64,000 bases of DNA from Deinococcus apachensis DSM 19763 (GTDB lineage Bacteria; Deinococcota; Deinococci; Deinococcales; Deinococcaceae), in contig NZ_KB906403.1 in assembly GCF_000381345.1 (NCBI RefSeq), positions 110,792-174,791 on the forward strand, given 5' to 3'. A model generated the notes under the pieces. The model was not told where the DNA came from, made no database searches, and saw only the letters and a list, made by a program, of their open reading frames with translations. How positions within the stretch are numbered: position 1 is the first letter of the stretch; the number at the start of each line of letters is the position of its first letter. Shown piece after piece: positions 61,665 to 64,000 of the stretch. A program made the translations under genes and the position numbers.

Positions 61665-61991
61665 ATGGGGTGCAGACTGGGGAGCATAAGCCGGGGGCCG
61701 GGAAAGGTACAGCGAGGCATCCTGGGAGCGCTGGAAGGCGAGCCGCTGTCCGGGCCAGAGCTTGCCCGGCACCTGGGGGCCAGTGAGGGCAGCACCCGCC
61801 GGGCGCTTCGCCACCTCGCCGTTTCGGGCCGGGTGGTCTGCTTGGGCTTCACCCTAGGGGGTGGGCAGCGGTGGGGCCTGCAGGGGGCGCGGCTGGCCCT
61901 GTGGCCCTTGGAACGGGAAGCCCGGCTATGTGCCTTGATGGGGCCGCGGTTCGCCCGGTCATTCCAGCGTGCGGTGGTGGCGGCGCTGTAG
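61665..61991 (+). CDS. Small winged-helix protein, copy 1
   Basis: 108 residues. GKVQRGILGALEGEPLSGPE then LARHLGASEGSTRRALRHLA is a winged-helix core, followed by a wing ([18 protein letters not shown]) and [20 protein letters not shown]. It is a close paralogue of the gene 540 bp downstream. At the place where copy 2 starts (ATG) this copy has ATA, and a one-base insertion puts an upstream ATG (61665) in frame. It may start there or be inactive. Confidence 0.55.
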   Translation: MGCRLGSISRGPGKVQRGILGALEGEPLSGPELARHLGASEGSTRRALRHLAVSGRVVCLGFTLGGGQRWGLQGARLALWPLEREARLCALMGPRFARSFQRAVVAAL

Positions 61992-62216
61992 CGCGGGCGG
62001 TCCACCTACCACGCTCGAACATACGGCTTGCAGCGGGCGTTCTCCTCCTTGGCCGGGAAGCGTGGGCGCAAATCGTCGCTCCTTCCAAGATGCTGGAGTG
62101 CTGTCATTTGTTGGGGGAGGAAGCGCCTAAGCTTCCCGGTGAAGCGAAGCAGCCCACCTCCTAAGTGTCGCGTTGCTGCTTCGCCATGTACCGGTCATGG
62201 GGTGCAGACTGAGGGC

Positions 62217-62531
62217 ATGAGCCGAGGGCCGGGGCGAGTTCAGCGGGGCATCCTGGAAGCCCTGGAGGGTGGGCCGCTGGGGACGGCAGACCTCGCCCGG
62301 CACGTAGGGGCCAGGGAGGACAGCACGCGCCGGGCGCTGCGGCGGCTGGCTGCGCGGGGCCGGGTGGTCTGCCTGGGCTTTACCCTAGGCGGCGGGCTGC
62401 GTTGGGGCTTGCCGGACATGCGCGCGGCACGGCTGGCCCTGTGGCCCCTGGAACGGGAAGCCAGGCTATGTGCCTTGATGGGGCCGCGCTTCGCCCGGTC
62501 ATTCCGGCGTGCGGTGGTGGCGGCGCTGTAG
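62217..62531 (+). CDS. Small winged-helix protein, copy 2
   Basis: 104 residues: [19 protein letters not shown], helices [20 protein letters not shown], wing [18 protein letters not shown] and the same C-terminus as copy 1 ([20 protein letters not shown]). A 7-codon frame from ATG 62197 overlaps the start by ATGA and may couple translation. Likely a DNA-binding regulator. It ends about 100 bp before the CRISPR array, but no functional link is shown. Confidence 0.6.
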   Translation: MSRGPGRVQRGILEALEGGPLGTADLARHVGAREDSTRRALRRLAARGRVVCLGFTLGGGLRWGLPDMRAARLALWPLEREARLCALMGPRFARSFRRAVVAAL

Positions 62532-62629
62532 CGCAGCCGGGTCCTGTCACCCTGCCGGGCAGGCTGAAGGCATGACGCGGCGAAGGGTGGAAAAACCAAG
62601 ATTGAATCGGCGGCTACCTGCTGTACCGG

Positions 62630-64000
62630 CGGTTCATCCCCACGCCTGTGGGGAACGCTGGGTCGTCACGACCATGTGCGTGTTGTCGCCCGGTTCATCC
62701 CCACGCCTGTGGGGAACGCGGGGGAGCCGGGGTCGAAGGCGGGCACCCAGGCGGTTCATCCCCACGCCTGTGGGGAACGCCGTTTGAGGGCACCACGACC
62801 ACAGGGGGCGCGCGGTTCATCCCCACGCCTGTGGGGAACGCTGGGTTCTGCGCTGGGTGAGGCTGCTCCCAATCGGTTCATCCTCACGCCTGTGGGGAAC
62901 GCTCATAGAGGCCGCCCAGGACGGTCTCCAGCGTCGGTTCTTCCCCACGCCTGTGGGGAACGCGGCACGCGGTATTTAGGGCCTCTGTGCTGGCCCGGTT
63001 CATCCCCACGCCTGTGGGGAACGCCGGGCCTCCGAACCGACTGCGTTCGTGCGGAACGGTTCATCCCCACGCCTGTGGGGAACGCGTGGCCAACCCCACC
63101 ACCACCGTAACGGCCAACGGTTCATCCCCACGCCTGTGGGGAACGCGAACAACTCGGCCAAATCCATTAGGTAGCCGCCGGTTCATCCCCACGCCTGTGG
63201 GGAACGCCAGTTGCCCTTCGTTGATAAAAGCTATGAGAGCGGTTCATCCCCACGCCTGTGGGGAACGCAGAACGCCTCACCGCTGCCTCCAGCTCGGGTT
63301 CGGTTCATCCCCACGCCTGTGGGGAACGCCTGCACGCTGAAGCCGTCAGACTGCTGTCAGGCGGTTCATCCCCACGCCTGTGGGGAACGCGCGGTGCAGC
63401 TCGGTGATGATGAGGTGGACGGCGGTTCATCCCCACGCCTGTGGGGAACGCCAGGGTTCGGGTGTTCGGTTTCAGCATTACCACGGTTCATCCCCACGCC
63501 TGTGGGGAACGCCGGAGGCCGACCTTCCCACAATCGGGCAGAGACGGTTCATCCCCACGCCTGTGGGGAACGCGAAAGGACAGGCAGCGAGCGACCGTGA
63601 GGGAGCGGTTCATCCCCACGCCTGTGGGGAACGCGTAGCCGCCCCGAGGATGACCGCGCCACCCGTCGGTTCATCCCCACGCCTGTGGGGAACGCGAAAC
63701 GGGGCGGGTCACGACTACGCAGCTGACCGGTTCATCCCCACGCCTGTGGGGAACGCGCATCGTCGGCCTGGTGGCGCTCTCGACGGAGCGGTTCATCCCC
63801 ACGCCTGTGGGGAACGCCCGCAACTCTCACGGTAGCTGCCAACCATCACCGGTTCATCCCCACGCCTGCGGGGAACGCATTCATGGACAATGCACCAAAG
63901 TCCAAACCTACGGTTCATCCCCACGCCTGTGGGGAACGCAGCACGCCCCAGATGCCCAGATCGGAACTAATCGGTTCATCCCCACGCCTGTGGGGAACGC
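62630..64000 (-). CRISPR. Type I-E CRISPR array, 23 repeats in window
   Basis: 29-bp repeats start every 61 bp from 62630 to 63972, giving 22 spacers of exactly 32 bp; the last repeat ends at 64000, so the array may continue. On the plus strand each repeat begins CGGTTCATCCCCAC and ends GTGGGGAACGC, the reverse complement of the usual I-E form (GCGTTCCCCAC...GTGGGGATGAACCG). The crRNA is therefore read on the minus strand with handle AUGAACCG, and the leader lies to the right. Repeats at 62874, 62935 and 63850 carry one substitution each. No cas genes are in the window. Confidence 0.97.

Noticed and set aside
62648..63835. Several long frames through the CRISPR array with repeated peptides such as [18 protein letters not shown] and HPHACGER
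   Set aside because: They are translations of the 29-bp repeat in three frames, kept open because the 61-bp period is one base more than a multiple of three. This is a known annotation artefact, not a protein.

Overview
The window looks like a chromosome segment of a Deinococcus species. This is inferred from four things: very high GC with GC-ending codons, RF1, GuaA and TruD sequences of Deinococcus type, many genes whose start codon lies 6-9 nt after a TANNNT -10 box (leaderless mRNAs, known to be common in Deinococcus), and a type I-E CRISPR array. No species is claimed.

1-24 kb is core chromosome. It carries prfA and a NUDIX gene, a tatA / ECF sigma / RskA-type anti-sigma set, an RluD-type pseudouridine synthase, a DEAD-box RNA helicase with a structured leader, an M19 dipeptidase, and the branched-chain amino acid genes ilvB-ilvN-ilvC and leuA. 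ilvB and leuA are each preceded by a tiny leader peptide (Ile/Leu/Val-rich and Leu-rich) and an intrinsic terminator, the layout of transcription attenuation. A frameshifted STAND/LuxR regulator, a SWIM zinc-finger protein, a frameshifted DUF1330 gene, an ankyrin protein and guaA follow.

24-52 kb is mostly transport and sugar metabolism. A pseudokinase with a PEGA-like tail, moaB and truD lead into a malEFG-type sugar ABC transporter (29.7-33.1 kb) and an orphan solute-binding protein. A minus-strand stress-type run follows (membrane protein, SRPBCC protein, Zn-alcohol dehydrogenase, SDR, otsA, otsB; otsAB make trehalose). Next is an RbsACB-type transporter with a TIM-barrel isomerase, two Gfo/Idh/MocA dehydrogenases and a ThuA protein, a set suited to uptake and oxidation of an unidentified sugar or polyol.

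52.2-60.6 kb is an integrated element. Its left edge is marked by a truncated ICL/PEP-mutase pseudogene and by the last 45 nt of a tRNA-Lys gene (an attachment-site scar) followed by its terminator. Inside are an unknown leaderless protein, an excisionase-type HTH protein, a 1146-residue primase/helicase, and a chain of about ten very small genes mostly overlapping by exactly 4 nt. The chain favours GAA for Glu, whereas the chromosome favours GAG. No integrase, capsid or conjugation gene is seen, and the right end is not recognised.

60.6-64 kb holds an AT-rich orphan gene, about 450 bp of mixed composition without a gene, two tandem paralogous winged-helix genes, and a CRISPR array of 23 repeats whose last repeat coincides with the window end. 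Repeat polarity says the array is transcribed leftward, so the leader, and perhaps the cas genes, lie to the right outside the window.
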